Shown here piece after piece: positions 1 to 11,799 of a DNA stretch of 64,000 nucleotides. The notes below the pieces were generated by a model. It was not told the DNA's origin and made no database searches. It worked only from the letters and a program-made list of their open reading frames with translations. The stretch covers positions 109,820,022 to 109,884,021 of the forward strand of contig CM040428.1 in assembly GCA_022702705.1 (NCBI GenBank), read 5' to 3'. The stretch comes from Papilionanthe hookeriana x Papilionanthe teres. Its lineage: Eukaryota > Streptophyta > Magnoliopsida > Asparagales > Orchidaceae. Numbering within the stretch: the stretch's first letter is position 1; each line of letters begins with the position of its first letter. A program made the translations under genes and the position numbers.

Positions 1-627
1 TATTTTATTTTGATGAAGTTATTTCCAACTTTGAAGATTAGTAATTTAATCAAGGAAAGTGCTATTTTAAATTTTTGTATTCAAACTGGAAGGCCGATTG
101 ATATTGGAAATATAATTGTGAAATTAGTTTTGGGATTGATAGTTCATGGATCTAAATATGGGCTTGGACACCCGTCCACCATATTTTTGTTTTGTAGTCA
201 ATCACAAGTTCCGTATGAGAGTTGGGAAAAGGTTCTTCTTCACTGGAGGCCTATTGATCCAACTAATCTTTATGACTACCAAATAGTAGGAGATGAAGGT
301 GATATGGATCTACTTCCTGATCAACCAACTCAGACTTCACAACCCATTCAGCCTTACTTTCCTGAAAATTCCAGAGTAATACTGAGGAAAATCAAGGAAG
401 TAGAAAAAGAGGTACAAAATGTTTTGAATGCCATTAATAATATTTCTGACTTATTTGATCACATAGACTGGAGGATGAAGGAACAATTTGATCACACTGG
501 TCAGATTGAAATGAGTCTGATTACTCTGATGAAGAAGAATGTTGTGATTGCTGAAGATTCATCTGATGAATTCCATTTTGTCCCTTCTACAATTTGTTCG
601 TGCATCATCAATCTATTGGAGATATAA
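1..627 (+). pseudogene. Athila-type env-position ORF, Transposase_32-like, C-terminal part
   Basis: The window opens inside this reading frame, so its start lies upstream. The first third (around residues ISNLIKESAILNFCIQTGRP) matches the middle of the ORF at 1,530-2,401 (EVIRDRAFLNYCIQTMKRID, then a GLGHP block), which identifies both as the plant 'Transposase_32' / putative transposon protein family that sits downstream of pol in Athila retrotransposons. The last 70 residues are acidic and heptad-like (EVEKEVQNVLNAINNI), probably a coiled coil. Its biochemical role is unknown in the family. It could be called env-like by position only; no signal peptide or membrane segment is visible. It ends in a stop about 820 bases before the next ORF. 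Confidence 0.65.
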
Positions 628-1529
628 GAGAGGAAGATAGTTCGGAGACCGATGAGGAGTGACTACTGGATTCTGCTTGTGCTTGATGTGTGTTTGATTT
701 GCTTTGCTTAATCTTGTTTAGTGTGTTTAGTATTTGCTTTGCATTGCTTTGTAGTTTGTATTTGGAGTTATTATGCTTAATTTTGTTGTGTGTGCTTAGA
801 TTTTAGTGTTTACTTATCGTAGTGTACTTGCAACACTAAAAATCGAAGGGTCGTTGATTTAATTTGATGAACATGTTAGTGTTTATGTTGTAATGTGAAT
901 TTTATATATATAAGTGATGTTTTGCGTTATTTGTGTATGAATTGTGTTAATTATTGCTTGTGTGATGAAATAGATGCTTAATGAAGTGTAAATGTCATTG
1001 TGGAGGATGAAACGATTGAAATTATGAAAAAAATTTCGGACCTAGAAAAATTTTGCACTGGCGCCGCTGGCATCCAAATACAGAGACTTTTGGCTAAATG
1101 AATAAATACAGCACCGCCGGTGACCTATTGAGCGTCGCCGGCGCCGGATACAGAAAAGACCAAAACCCTTTTATTTCGCGATTTTGACCCTGGGACCCGT
1201 GAATTTCTCCCTTGCTTTCGTCTTCCTCCTCCATTTTCATGACTTTGAAGAACTATGGCTTGCTGAATCTTAGATTTGAATCGATTTCAAGGCTTTTCGA
1301 GACCGGATCTACTCTTCTCTTGGCAAGAGCCTCACTTTGAGTTAAAAATTTTTTATTTTCACTATAGGAATCTCACACAATGCTTAGATTGGAATTTTGG
1401 GATTTTTGAATAAATTTTGGGATTTTCTATGATGAAATTTGCTCTTACATGTTTAGAATAGTATTTGGAGTTTGTTACATTGTGGATTTGGAATTTATTA
1501 GAATTTTCTTGCATTTTTTAGAAATTCAC
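628..1529 (+). other. leader between two Transposase_32 ORFs, T/G-rich then GC-rich motif
   Basis: No gene is visible. The first half is T/G-rich with repeated TGTTTAGTGTG/TTTGCTTTGC-type words, and the leader at 57,974-58,933 has the same character and order (T/G-rich stretch, GC-rich inverted repeats, then an ORF starting ATGGCTCCA). It therefore looks like a homologous 5' leader module of the ORF beginning at 1,530. Confidence 0.5.
1055..1147. repeat. GC-rich inverted-repeat cluster in leader
   Basis: A GC-dense block in AT-rich surroundings. It contains the palindrome GGCGCC (1,060-1,065), the hairpin CACCG-C-CGGTG (1,112-1,122) and the palindrome CGCCGGCG (1,136-1,143). Comparable blocks occur at 50,012, 57,421, 58,477 and 59,455, each in an LTR or in the leader of a Transposase_32 ORF. 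Confidence 0.6.
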
Positions 1530-2401
1530 ATGGCTCCAAGGATTCGTAAGGGGAAGAAAAAATTTGATTATGATGAAAAAAAATTTGTGAATGTCAAGGC
1601 ACAATTTCATTTTAATTCTTACCTTTACAATAAGAAGTGTATTCAGGATCGAGCTTTTGACAATCCTGGTGGATTTGTTGAACAATTAATTACCGAGCAG
1701 AAATTGGAAAGATTTTATTATTTTACTGTAAATGTTGTTTTGGGTGTTGTAAGAGATTTCTATGCAAACATGCCCTGGACTGAGATAGAAAATGTACTAG
1801 TTCGAGGAAAAAGATTGAATTTACCCCTTAGCGTATCAATGCATTTTATCAGACTTGGGAACATCTTGTATGTGAATATGAAAATTTTGATACCCAAGAA
1901 GCAAATTTGAAGGAAGTGATTGCTTTTCTAATAGAAGGAAAAGGGGAATGGAAAGTGAGTCAAAAATAGATGATTAACTTCCTTGCTTCCAAGTTAAATG
2001 TTACATCTAAAGTCTAACATCATTTCATCTCTGCAAGAGTGGTACCTTCTTATCACCATTGTGAAGTTATAAGGGATAGGGCATTTCTGAATTATTGTAT
2101 TCAGACTATGAAGAGGATTGATTTTGGAGCTATTGTCTTCAAGAACATTTAGTCTATTGCTAGAGGAGAGACTACTGGAGGATTAGGACATCCTGCCCTG
2201 ATTCGTGCCCTGTGTGTACAGTTTGGAGTAGAATTTAACAGTTCTGAAGAGGTAGCTATACCACTGAGATTGATTACCAAGACTATCATTCGTACTTATG
2301 AGTCAGTTGTGGGAGCACGAGATGAGAGTAGGAGTAATGATATTCCTACTACGAGCTACGACATTCCATCTACATCTGAGCCCCTTACTATCGACTTGTA
2401 A
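1530..2401 (+). pseudogene. Athila-type env-position ORF, Transposase_32-like, frameshifted
   Basis: The start is placed at ATG 1,530 because MAPRIRKGKKKFDYD aligns with MAPKSKHVRGKTKFDSD of the ORF at 58,934. Family landmarks appear in order: a VVRDFYANMP block, a VRGKRLNLP block, then after a frameshift near 1,840-1,880 the EANLKEVIAFLIEGKGEW block, then RVVPSYHHCEVIRDRAFLNYCIQT and GGLGHPALIRALC. In-frame stops follow the GEWKVSQK segment and interrupt the later part. The frame finally ends at 2,399-2,401. It is the second of two such ORFs in a row. Function is unknown; I infer it is a non-coding relic now. Confidence 0.65.
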
Positions 2402-2403
2402 AA

Positions 2404-3760
2404 AGTTCATGTGAGTTTTGGTTGGGGTTGCCGACTAGAAGTTGTCGGCTGCCGGAATCGAAATTTCATCGCCCGCTTTGGAAGGAAAGTTTTAATTTAA
2501 TTATAAATTTAGTTTTGAAAAATATAAAGTCAAACTGATCTCATATTTTTTGAAGTTCAAATGAAGGAGCACTATACCTCAAACCTATCCCGAAGGATAA
2601 ACACAAAATTTGGCGATGAGGCTCGATCAAATAAACTAAAGAAGTAAATGACATCCGTTTGGTCTGTGAAACCAATTTATTTACCGACAAGCTCCCCTAT
2701 TTAATATGAAGAATTAAATAGGGTTTATATTAAGCTGGGTTTGGAAAAGCTTCCTATAAGGGCCAGCCATTATATTTAATTACATCTTAAATAATTAGGA
2801 TTAAGTAAGAAAACTGTCGATACAAATCAGAAAATATATTCTTACGACTTCAAAAGGCTAAGGTTCTCTTCAACGAAATGTGATTGTCGGAATCCAATAG
2901 TTGAGTGGTGTCAATTTTTGAAAAAGAGTTGTTGTAGAATCCAAAGGAGGAAGGACTAGGAGAAGGCACGAATCCGAGAAGCTTCTCGGTGACTTTCCAA
3001 GCTATCCTATTGTTTGGCTCAATTTAGAGAAAGATTTAATTATGTTTTATCCTGCCAATTTTAATTTAGATGGACTTACATTCACTTGTTGTCGATCATG
3101 TTAATAGTCTGGAAGATGTGAGGATTTATGTCATATTAGAATGACAACCTCGGAAACCTAGACAAGTTATGGCTTGTAGTGCACCAGGTGAAAAGGCCTA
3201 AAAGATGAGGTGAGGGTTTATATTGCACTGGGCAAATACCTCGAAGTCCTATGGCTTGTTGTTATTACTAAGGAAAGAAGGTTGCTGTTATAGACTTATT
3301 ATTTGCTCTCTAACATGTCCTTCCACATCCTTGATCGTGCTGCCTCGAGCTCCTTGTTGTTGTTGTAGAAGTTTCAGTTTTAGAGGTGACAAATGTAGGG
3401 GGTGAGAGAAGTAGTGTGTTTTAGAATGTTGAAATTTGAGGTGGCTTAGTGTTTTATTTAAACAAATGTTAAAGTTAATTATAACGCCACCGGTTAGGAC
3501 CCCAAGACTCCCTCGTTTCGGTTACATTATTTCATCGGATTCCCTTAGTCCGGATGAATTTACTAAATCCAACTTAATGAATTCTGACTTTCATTCAGAC
3601 CGTGGGAGACCTTATCAGCAACACGTATGTTGTGTCATCCAAGGAACTCTCATTCATCCAAAGAGGTGATTTAATTTAGTTGAAGTTGCAGTTTTGTTTT
3701 GTTTGTGATTAAATCTTGAGTTGTCTTATATTTTGAAATGTTGTGAAGTGATTTATTTCA
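2404..3760 (-). mobile_element. L0: downstream (R/U5) part of a long Tat/Ogre-like LTR
   Basis: This copy carries the same ordered landmarks as L1, L2 and L3: a degenerate primer-site/LTR-end block (GGGTTGCCGACTAGAAGTTGTCGGC, about 2,425-2,449), the 'CAAACTGATCTCAT' block, the 'GACATCCGTTTGGTCTG' block near 2,650, 'CCTCGGAA.CCTA' and 'CCTCGAAGTCCTATGGCTTG' near 3,150-3,260, and 'AGCAACACGT' near 3,620. Resemblance fades after about 3,760. Orientation is inferred from the L3 copy, which lies 3' of a minus-strand Tat pol. Boundaries are approximate. Confidence 0.55.
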
Positions 3761-4871
3761 TCCCAAGCAGTTATATTCGCAGTAATGTAAAGTAGTGAAA
3801 AGTAAAGCAGGAAACTGTCCAAAGCAGGTATATGTGTGCAGTAATGTAAGGTAGGCTAACTAAAACAAGCACATATATATGTCTAGAAAGGAAAATAAGA
3901 AAGCCAAGCCCACGTATTAAAAGTAGAGCACGAAAGCTTAAGAAATAGGTGTGTGTATGTGACACAGTGTGTATTAAAAGCGGCCAAGTGTAAAACACAG
4001 GCAGTAGACCAAAAGGGAATCACAATGAAACCAAAAAGTCTAATAAAAGGTAACGTCTCGTAGGAAATCCAGGAAAGCAAATTCATAAAGAAAATCCGTA
4101 GTAAATCTGTAGAAAACAAATATATAAAGAAAATCCGTAGTAAATCTGAAGAAAGCAACGTAGGAAAAACCACAGAAAATAAAGGACTACAAGTCCAAGA
4201 GGACCGTGAGCGCGATGGCCGAGAGGACTAAAAGCTGTGTTGTATGTCCCACCTTAGGTACTGACTACTAGACGAACTTTTTACAGAAGGCAGCCCCAAC
4301 CCGACTCGAGTAGCCAACTATGGACCTTTGTAAATTTTCATGCAGGTAAAAAGCTGTAGGTAAGTAGATTGTTTTATGGTGGAGGTAATATTGTATTTTT
4401 TTTTTGAAAATATGTATGTGTAGTTTTTTGTAAAGTAATTCGATCCACAGGTTGACTACCCTAATAGAACTAGGAGTTCTATCATCATTAGACGGCCGGC
4501 AGTAGAAACCCTAAGGGCGGGTGAGTAGTATCGGTAATTTTCTTTCTCTACCCTCTCCAGCGTCTCTGAGTCAGGAGATACTATTCTGTGATTCTCTCGG
4601 GTCGGTTCTCTATTACAATTCTATGATTGTCCCCTCTCAACCACCGCACTTATAGCCTTGCTTGATGGTCCCACATATAGCGGAAAGCAATGCAAGCGCA
4701 CTTATGTGTCCTACATAAGCACGTGAATTGAGCCAAGAAACAAGGTGAAAAACAAATGACAAGAAGTCAAGGAAAAGAAAGAGGAGAAAATAATCCACCT
4801 AACATGATATCGAAAAGGATGTAAGTTATTTTCACAAAATCAAAGTAAATAGAAAACATGTCAAAACAGCT
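3761..4871. other. unassigned purine-rich stretch with a short duplication
   Basis: I recognise no gene or known element here. A 23-base sequence containing AAAATCCGTAGTAAATCTG is duplicated exactly at 4,087-4,109 and 4,126-4,148 (period 39). The region lies between LTR L0 and the hairpin repeats and may be part of the U3 of L0. Confidence 0.35.
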
Positions 4872-5176
4872 AAACCTCTCCCAACATGGTGCAGAGAGGT
4901 GACAGTGAGACATGTGAAGAAAATAAGCTAAACCCCTCCAACGTGGTGCAAGGGGTAGCTGCAAAGAGTGAAACCTCTCCAACATGGTGCAAGAGGTTAT
5001 CATGTAAGGCATGTAGAGTAAAAGGGTCAAACCCCTGCAACATGGTGCCAAGGGTTATCATGCATGTGTGTGATGTAAAAAAGTGTCTAATCCTTGCAAT
5101 CATGGTGCTAAGGATTATCATGTATTTATGTGATGTAAAAATGTGTCAAATCCTTGCAATCATGGTGCTAAGGATT
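4872..5176. repeat. six tandem hairpins with constant loop and covarying stems
   Basis: Six short inverted repeats share a loop of 13-14 bases containing C(A/G)TGGTGC, while the stems differ yet still pair. Stems: ACCTCTC/GAGAGGT (4,874-4,900); ACCCCT/AGGGGT (4,932-4,956); AACCTCT/AGAGGTT (4,972-4,998); AACCCCT/AAGGGTT with one mismatch (5,030-5,056); AATCCTT/AAGGATT (5,089-5,116); and the same again (5,149-5,176). Spacing between units is about 40-60 bases. A seventh unit lies at 5,787-5,811. Confidence 0.85.
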
Positions 5177-5189
5177 ATCATGTAATGTA

Positions 5190-5780
5190 GTGTGAAGAAG
5201 TAAAGTAAAGTAGCGAAGTAATGTGAGGAAATGTGAAGGATGTAGTGGTGTGGCAAGGTAGTGTAACCATGTGAGGTAGTGTGACATGTGTGGGGTAATG
5301 TAGTGATGTAATGAAGTAGTGTGACATGTGAGGTAGCATGGCAAGTGAGGTAGTGTGGCATGTGAGGTAGTGTGACATGTGTAGGGTAATATAGCGATGT
5401 AATGAAGTAGTGTGACATGTGAGGTAGTTTGACATGTATGGTAGGAGGTAATGTAGTATGTAAGGTGGGAGGTAATGTAGTGTGTAAGGTAATATAGTGT
5501 GTAAGACATGGGGTAACGTGGTGTGTAAAAGTAATAATGTAGGACATGTGGTGATGTGAGGAAGTAAGGTAATGTGATGTGTAAGATGTGGGGTAACATG
5601 GTGTGTAAAGTAATAATGTAGGGCATGTAGTGATGTGAGGAAGTAGGGTAATGTGATGTGTAAGATGTGGGGTAACGTGGTGTGTAAAGTAATAATGTAG
5701 GACGTGTGGTGATGTGAGGAATTAAGGTAATGTGATGTGTATGATGTGGGGTAATGTGGCATAGGAAATGTAGGAAGTGA
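5190..5780. repeat. TG-rich minisatellite with a 79-80-bp unit
   Basis: The first half is built of GTAGTGTGACATGTGAGG-type words. The second half contains about three and a half copies of a 79-80-bp unit, marked by GGGTAACRTGGTGTGTAAA at about 5,511, 5,591 and 5,670. The long minus-strand reading frames here, rich in His, Thr, Pro and Tyr, are a by-product of the repeat. Confidence 0.8.
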
Positions 5781-5786
5781 AAACAA

Positions 5787-5811
5787 ATCCCCACATCATG
5801 GTGCGGGGGAT
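5787..5811. repeat. seventh CATGGTGC-loop hairpin
   Basis: Stem ATCCCC (5,787-5,792) pairs with GGGGAT (5,806-5,811) around a 13-base loop containing CATCATGGTGC. The loop matches the six upstream units, but the stem bases are different, so pairing is kept while sequence is not. Confidence 0.8.
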
Positions 5812-6694
5812 AACTAAAAAGTATGTGTAGCAAAATTGTTGAGATATGTGAAATCAAAATCGAAAGCTAAGAAAACAAGGGGACAACATGCTCAAAAAAG
5901 GATAAAAAAATCAAACCCGAACAAGAAAAGTCCAGCAGCATAACGGCATAAAAATTCAATTTTTCACACCTGCAATTTGCAATCCAAGAAGTACACAAGT
6001 TTATATATGTAGCAACATCCAACATTTGCTTCAATTCCAAGTTTCCCACAATCAGAACAATATGATACTAGAGCAACATAAGCATGTGGCACCATTCCAA
6101 GAATTTTAAGCAAGTAGAAGTATAAGTAGAGGTGTGTAAAGAGAAAAGCATCCCTCATTATTATGTAGGACTTAAGCCACCCAAGCATATTAAGCAAGTA
6201 GAAGAGTTTAAAGAGAAAGACATCCCTCGTTGACATGTAATATTTAGAGCCAACCAAGCTTGAATAACATGTCTAAACTATCTCATTGAAGTGCTAAACA
6301 TGCCACCTCTCCACTTTTCTTCTTCTCACTTGAAAGCAACTTATTTAATACTTAGCCATGTAAATTTAATACAAGGGTAGCAAAGAGAGGTCTTAAATAC
6401 ACCTACAAAATAGCTACCAATGCAGGTTTTCTTGTGGGGACACCAAGCACATGTCCAAAACCAATCCCAAAATAACATATAAGTGCAGATTTTTGCTTTG
6501 AAAATGCATGGGGATGACTTGAGCACCTCTACAAACAGGTATAAGTGTAGATTTTGACATTTAGCAAGTGTAAGGTTGATGCAAATCAATTCCGGAGTAA
6601 AGGGTGGGTGCAGATTTTTGTTTTGGCAAATGTAGGGATGATGTGAATCACTCCCAAAGTAGTATATGAGTGCTGATTTTGATGTAGGTGTGTA
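5812..6694 (-). mobile_element. U3-like fragment abutting the end of LTR L1
   Basis: No gene is seen. The block at about 6,600-6,685 (GATGTAGGGATGATGTGAATCAC... and TGCTGATTTTGATGTAGGTG) closely resembles 14,290-14,370 in the U3 of L1 (TGTAGGGATGATGTGGATCAC... and TGTTGATTTTGATGTAAGTGG). Short AAGCAAGTAGAAG repeats at about 6,100-6,210 recall the AAGCATATGAA repeats at 16,600-17,000. I read this as U3 sequence of the neighbouring L0 copy or of a related LTR. Confidence 0.45.
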
Positions 6695-6725
6695 CGGCTT
6701 ATTTTTAGGTTATGTGTTTTATTTT

Positions 6726-6743
6726 GAAAAGGGGGGTCGCCTA
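6726..6743 (-). other. degenerate Tat/Ogre-type primer binding site of L1
   Basis: On the minus strand the LTR end CCGACA is followed by a short spacer and TAGGCGACCCCCCTTTTC. This recalls the TGGCGACTCC-type primer site of Tat/Ogre elements (tRNA-Arg in that family, from memory). The same arrangement appears in L2 at 28,041-28,065. Confidence 0.45.
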
Positions 6744-8759
6744 CAGAAATTGTCGGCGAATTTTAATTTAATTTAAATAAATAATTTGAAAAGTAGTATT
6801 TGATTTTGAAAATAATTTTAAATTTGAAAATTTTAAGATATGAAATCAAACTGATCTCACATCCCGAATAGTTTATATAAACGAGCGCCGCACCACAAAC
6901 CATGTATCTATCCCGAAGAATAGACATACTGCTTGATAATGGGGCTCGATTAAGTAAACTATGAGATTTGTGACATCTGTTTGGTCTGCGAACCAATTTT
7001 ATAAGCCGACAAGTTCCCCTGCTTAATATAGATGAATTAAGCAGGGTTTATATTACCTGGGTTCTGAAAGTTCCCTATAAGGGCAAGCCCCTATAGTTAA
7101 TTACATCTTAAGTGACGGGAATCACCTAAGAAAACTCTCGATAATAATCAGTAGTTCTGCTCTCAAGAATTTCAAAGTTTAAGTTTTCAAGGGATTGAAT
7201 TTTAGAATTTCAATAGGGAATGGATCAAATTTAGAACATTTTATTTTGGGAATTCGAAGGAAGAAAAGTAGGAGAGATCACGGATTCGAAGCGAACTTCA
7301 GTAATTTCCCGACTATCCTATTTGTTTGGCTCCTAATGTTTATTTAATGTTTTGATCTTGCCGATTTTAATTAGTTAGGACTTATATTTGTATGATAAAA
7401 TCATACAAATAGCCTCGAAGATGTGAGGGTTTATGTCGTGTCGGACGACTACCTCGGAATCCTAAGACCGGTTAGGGCTTAATTTACATGATACGATCAT
7501 GCAAATGCCTAACGAAGAGTTGAGGATTTATGTTGCACTAGGCAAGCTACCTCGAAGTCCTATGGCTTGGTTATTTAATTCTAAGGAAAGTTTTGCTGAA
7601 GTAGACTCAGGTTTTTGCGATGACGATGGCCGTGCTGCCCACCATGCTCCGAGCTCCTTGTTGTTGCGAGAGGTTTAGTTGTAGAAGTCATAAATCGGGA
7701 GATGAGAGAAGTGTTTGGTTTTAGAGAAAGTCTTAATTTCCATGTGTCTTTAATATTTTAATTAAAACAGGTCTTAAAGTTGATTAAACAGAACCGATTA
7801 AGATCCCACGGTTCCGTCATCCCGACACCGTTATTTTCATCGAATTCACTTAGTCCAGATGAATTTGCTAAACTCAACTAAATGAGTTCCGCACTTTCAT
7901 TTAGACCGTGGGAAATCCCGTTAGCAACACGTGGGTTACATCATCCGAGGTATTCCCGATCATTCAATGAGACGTTTTAATTTAGTTGTAGTTGTAGTTT
8001 TGTTGTTCTGTTTGTGATTAAATTTTGAGTTGTTTTATATTTTGAAATGTTGTGGCGGTGAATTTTATCTTGTAATGACTTTTAATTTAGTTATGGGTTT
8101 CAGTTTTGGTTTCTGTCCTAAAGGTGTAGGTTTTCATGCAACTGTTGTTTATCATGCAAGAAAGGTAAAGTGCAACACGAATAAATGAATTGCAGTAAGA
8201 TAAATTGCAATAAAAGCGTACCTGGAGGGTCTTCCCGTCATCCCAAGCTGCACTTAAAATACAATTTAGAGCATTTAAGCATTTATAGCAATTTCCTAGG
8301 TAAAGCTAAGGGAAGGGTTATGGTTTTCTACCAAAATCCTAATTCTATAGCTAGTCATTCCTATGACGTCTAGGTCTTCAATTTTGGTTTTAAGGATGAT
8401 TTTCTTCACCAAAGAACAACTAAGCTCAATTTGTTCTTAAGGGCATTCAATCATATTGAGGAAGTTTTTAAGGCGAATCTTAAACATCTTTTCAATATTT
8501 CAGGAATTGTCCTAAGTCCAAATGAATTCTATCGTGCAGGTGAATTAATCATCCAGGGTGTTTAAGTTGAGTTTTATTTCTTGCTCAGTGAATTAGGATG
8601 TTTGAATATCCTTATGAGTGAAGTGACATTTCATTTGATACTCCATTTAGGAGTTATAATAGTAAAAGCTCCTAAGAGGCAAAACAATATTTAATGATTT
8701 GTGATTCAAATTTAAGTTCAAATTAATGATTTAAGTTTGGAATAGTGTTCAAGTTATTT

Positions 8760-9175
8760 TAGATTTATTTTGAATTCTTCATGTCTTAGGTGATGTCATA
8801 TTTAATTTAATTTAATTTAACTTAACTTAAATTAATGTGGTTTAGTTTAATTTAATTTAATTTAAGTTAATTTAATATGATATGCTTTAGCTTAATTTAA
8901 TTCGAGTTTGATTTAATTTTAATTTGATTTAGTTTTAATTTAATTTAATTTAATTTTACTTAATTTAGTTTAATTTAATTTGATTTAATTTAATTTAGTT
9001 TGATTTGATTTAATTTAATTTAGTTTAATTTTATTTAATTCAATTTAATTTAATTTAATTTAATTTAATTTAATATGATTTAATTTAATTTTAATTTAAT
9101 TTAATTTGTTTTAATTTAATTTAATTTAATTTAATTTAATTTAATTTAATTTAATTTAATTTAATATTTTACTTT
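8760..9175. repeat. (TTTAA)n low-complexity array
   Basis: Dominated by the pentanucleotide TTTAA with scattered changes; the longest clean run is near 9,111-9,165. It sits inside L1 where L4 has its 81-bp minisatellite, so this position in the LTR seems prone to repeat growth. Confidence 0.85.
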
Positions 9176-11360
9176 AAAGGGATTTACTTTAAATAATTTT
9201 AACTTTAATTTAATTTAATGATTAAATCTTTTAGCACTTTAAATTTTAAGACTGGATTATCATTTTAATTAGGAATTAAATATTATTGGGATGATTAATT
9301 TAGGGATTCTTAAATTAAAGAACAAACCTCTTCCTAATAACATCCCTATTTTAATAATTCCAATTTTATTATTCTTCCAAATTTAATTGATTATTTTAAT
9401 TAAAATTCATTTCAATTGTTGTTGAATTGTTTAATAGGTTTCTACCCTTTACTTATTTAAATTTCAATCATCCAAATCAGGTTAAGATCAAATATTTTAC
9501 TCTTTAATTTTATTAAGCCTAAAGTTTTAATTAAGGGTTAAAATTTTAATTACCATTTTGCCCTTCAAGCTTAATAATTTCATAACTCACTAAATTGAGC
9601 TCAAATGAATTTGAAATTTTTATGTGACCTCACTCATATGTCAATAAAGACATTAGAGGAAAAAATGTGATTTTTCTGTATTTAATTTATTTATGTAATT
9701 ATTTTTGGTGGAAAATAAAGATTTCCAAAGAAAATTTAATAATATGACCAAGGGAAAGTTTCTGTTCTTAAGAAAATTATGGGACATTCCTAATGACTAG
9801 AGGACCACTTGAACCAAAATTGGTGATTTTTTGAATTATATTTTATTTATTAAAATTATTTTAAGTTCTGGAGTATTAATTAATTTAAAAATAGAATATA
9901 AGTTGAAAAATAAATTTTATAATTTTTAAAATTCTCTCTGATATCAAGGATTCCAGAGAACCAAATTTTACAATTTTCTGATTTTTCCTTAATTTATTGG
10001 AATTATTTTAGTGGAAATGCTAGAAAATGTATTTTTTTAATTTTTAAGAAATTACCCCAAGGCTTTAAAATTTAATATCTCAACCTAGAGACATAAGAAA
10101 AATATGGGTTTTGTTCCTAAGTGGTTAGAATTCAAAATGTGACATTTTGGTGAATTTTATTATTTTTGTAATTTTTATTATTTTTTAATTATTAAAATAT
10201 TAAAATAATGATAAAAAATCAACTTTTTTAGAAAATTGCAATTTTAATTTTCTTAAATTCCCCTAATATCAGAGAGGCTTCAAAACCAATTTGGTGAATT
10301 TTTGAAAAGTATTTTGAAAGTTATGACATTTTAAAGTTTAATTTTGGCTAAGTGGCTTAATCAACCCATTTGATGGGGCTAACCAAGTCCAATTGACTTG
10401 AAATTTTTATGGTGGATTCCTCTGATCCTAAAGGTCAGTGGAGAATTGATTTCAAGTCAATTTGATCTATGGTTAACTCTAATTAATTAAAGTTCAATTT
10501 TGGGTATTTAGGCCAATTAGGGTTAATCTGAGTGAATTAACTCAAGTCCCATTTTTCTTAGGGTTCTCTGGTCATAAGGAACATCACCAAATTTTCCTAG
10601 AATTTATTTCACAACATGCTAATTTTTGGAATTAAAATACTCAAAACAGCAATATGTATTTGAAAAATCAATAACTTTTCACAGAGATGGCCTCTGACCT
10701 TGGAAAATTCAGGGAATATTCCCAAGTTCAGAGGCTTCAAAAGCCCTATGGTCTCATGCCATGGTGAATTGTATGAATGCATGGAGAATTAAAACAATGC
10801 AGGGAGTAAATAATTAATTAAAAATAAAATACTGGACAAAATTAATTAATTTCTTTTCCACATTATTCTCCTCTGTTCACTGAGCAAGTGGGTATTTTTA
10901 TTTTATTTTTGTAATTTTTCTACACAAAGATATGGATTTTTGAAGTTCTGGGATTTAAATAAATCAGAAAATACCCTATTTATCTACTTATCCGAGTCGG
11001 CGCACTGTCATCCTCGGCATCTCCGAACGACCACGCGGCGCGCTCCCATTCGACGCCGCCATCCGACTCGGCCGCCGGGGCCCCGCGGTTCACGTACCAT
11101 CTGCTGGTCCGACGCAATCCAAGCCGTCCATCCGATACACGCGCGATCCGACGGTTCCTGGTCATCGTCTACGACTGGTGTGCACCCGTGACCGTCAACC
11201 TTCTAGCCCTAATTTCTCACTCGATTCTCAACGGATTTTCGCGTTCTTATGCTCTATGGATTCGTCTTGAGGAGACGAACACATCCATACGGTAAACATG
11301 TATTTAAATTGACTCAAATTAAATGGAGAATCTCTGTAAGCTCGGGAAGAAGAGTGAGTT

Positions 11361-11369
11361 CATACCTTT
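11361..11369 (-). promoter_or_regulatory. splice-donor-like site in L1 leader
   Basis: On the minus strand the sequence reads CAAAG/GTATG, a good plant 5' splice site. It lies about 430 bases downstream of the TATA-like box; L2 and L3 carry a GT at nearly the same distance (434 and about 424). Confidence 0.4.
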
Positions 11370-11790
11370 GCTCGGAGAAGTGAAGCTTCGATCCGAGAGT
11401 TGTGTCACCTTCGATCGGGTCTAAGTAGGCTCCGGATGAAGTCCCTCGGCTCGGTGAATTGTCTAGCTATGAAAGTCACCACGGCTCGATCACAAAGCTT
11501 GGAGGATGGAGCAACCGGGTGGCCCTGGAGATGGGGCTTTCGGTGGGAAACTTCTCCTCTTGGTCCAGATGAAGGTGTAGGACCAATCAATTTGGGGATC
11601 GGCTCACCGTGAAGAAGTGTCCTGGTTTTTGGGCTAAAGTTTGAGCTCAAAATTGGGCTCAGCTGGAGGGAATTGGGGCTGGAATTCAGTGGGGATCAAA
11701 TGCTCTATGTGTGGAGAGTGGTCTGGAATGATTTTGGCAGAGTTTCCTTAAGGTTTGGTTCAGCACCTCCTTTGGCCGAGAGGGTGAGGG

Positions 11791-11799
11791 GTTTAAATA
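11791..11799 (-). promoter_or_regulatory. TATA-like box of L1
   Basis: TATTTAAAC on the minus strand in the context GCCTATTTAAACCCCTC. The aligned positions in the other copies are ATTTAAAC (L2), TATAAATA (L4) and TGTTTAAG (L3), which supports a shared core promoter and the inferred transcription direction. Confidence 0.5.

Noticed and set aside
5146..5857. Long minus-strand reading frames of 130-230 codons rich in His, Thr, Pro, Tyr and Leu
   Set aside because: They are the reverse of a TG-rich minisatellite; all three minus frames stay open with near-identical composition, which is a repeat effect.
8760..9175. Scaffold/matrix attachment or origin function for the (TTTAA)n tract
   Set aside because: AT richness alone is not evidence; no other signal was seen.
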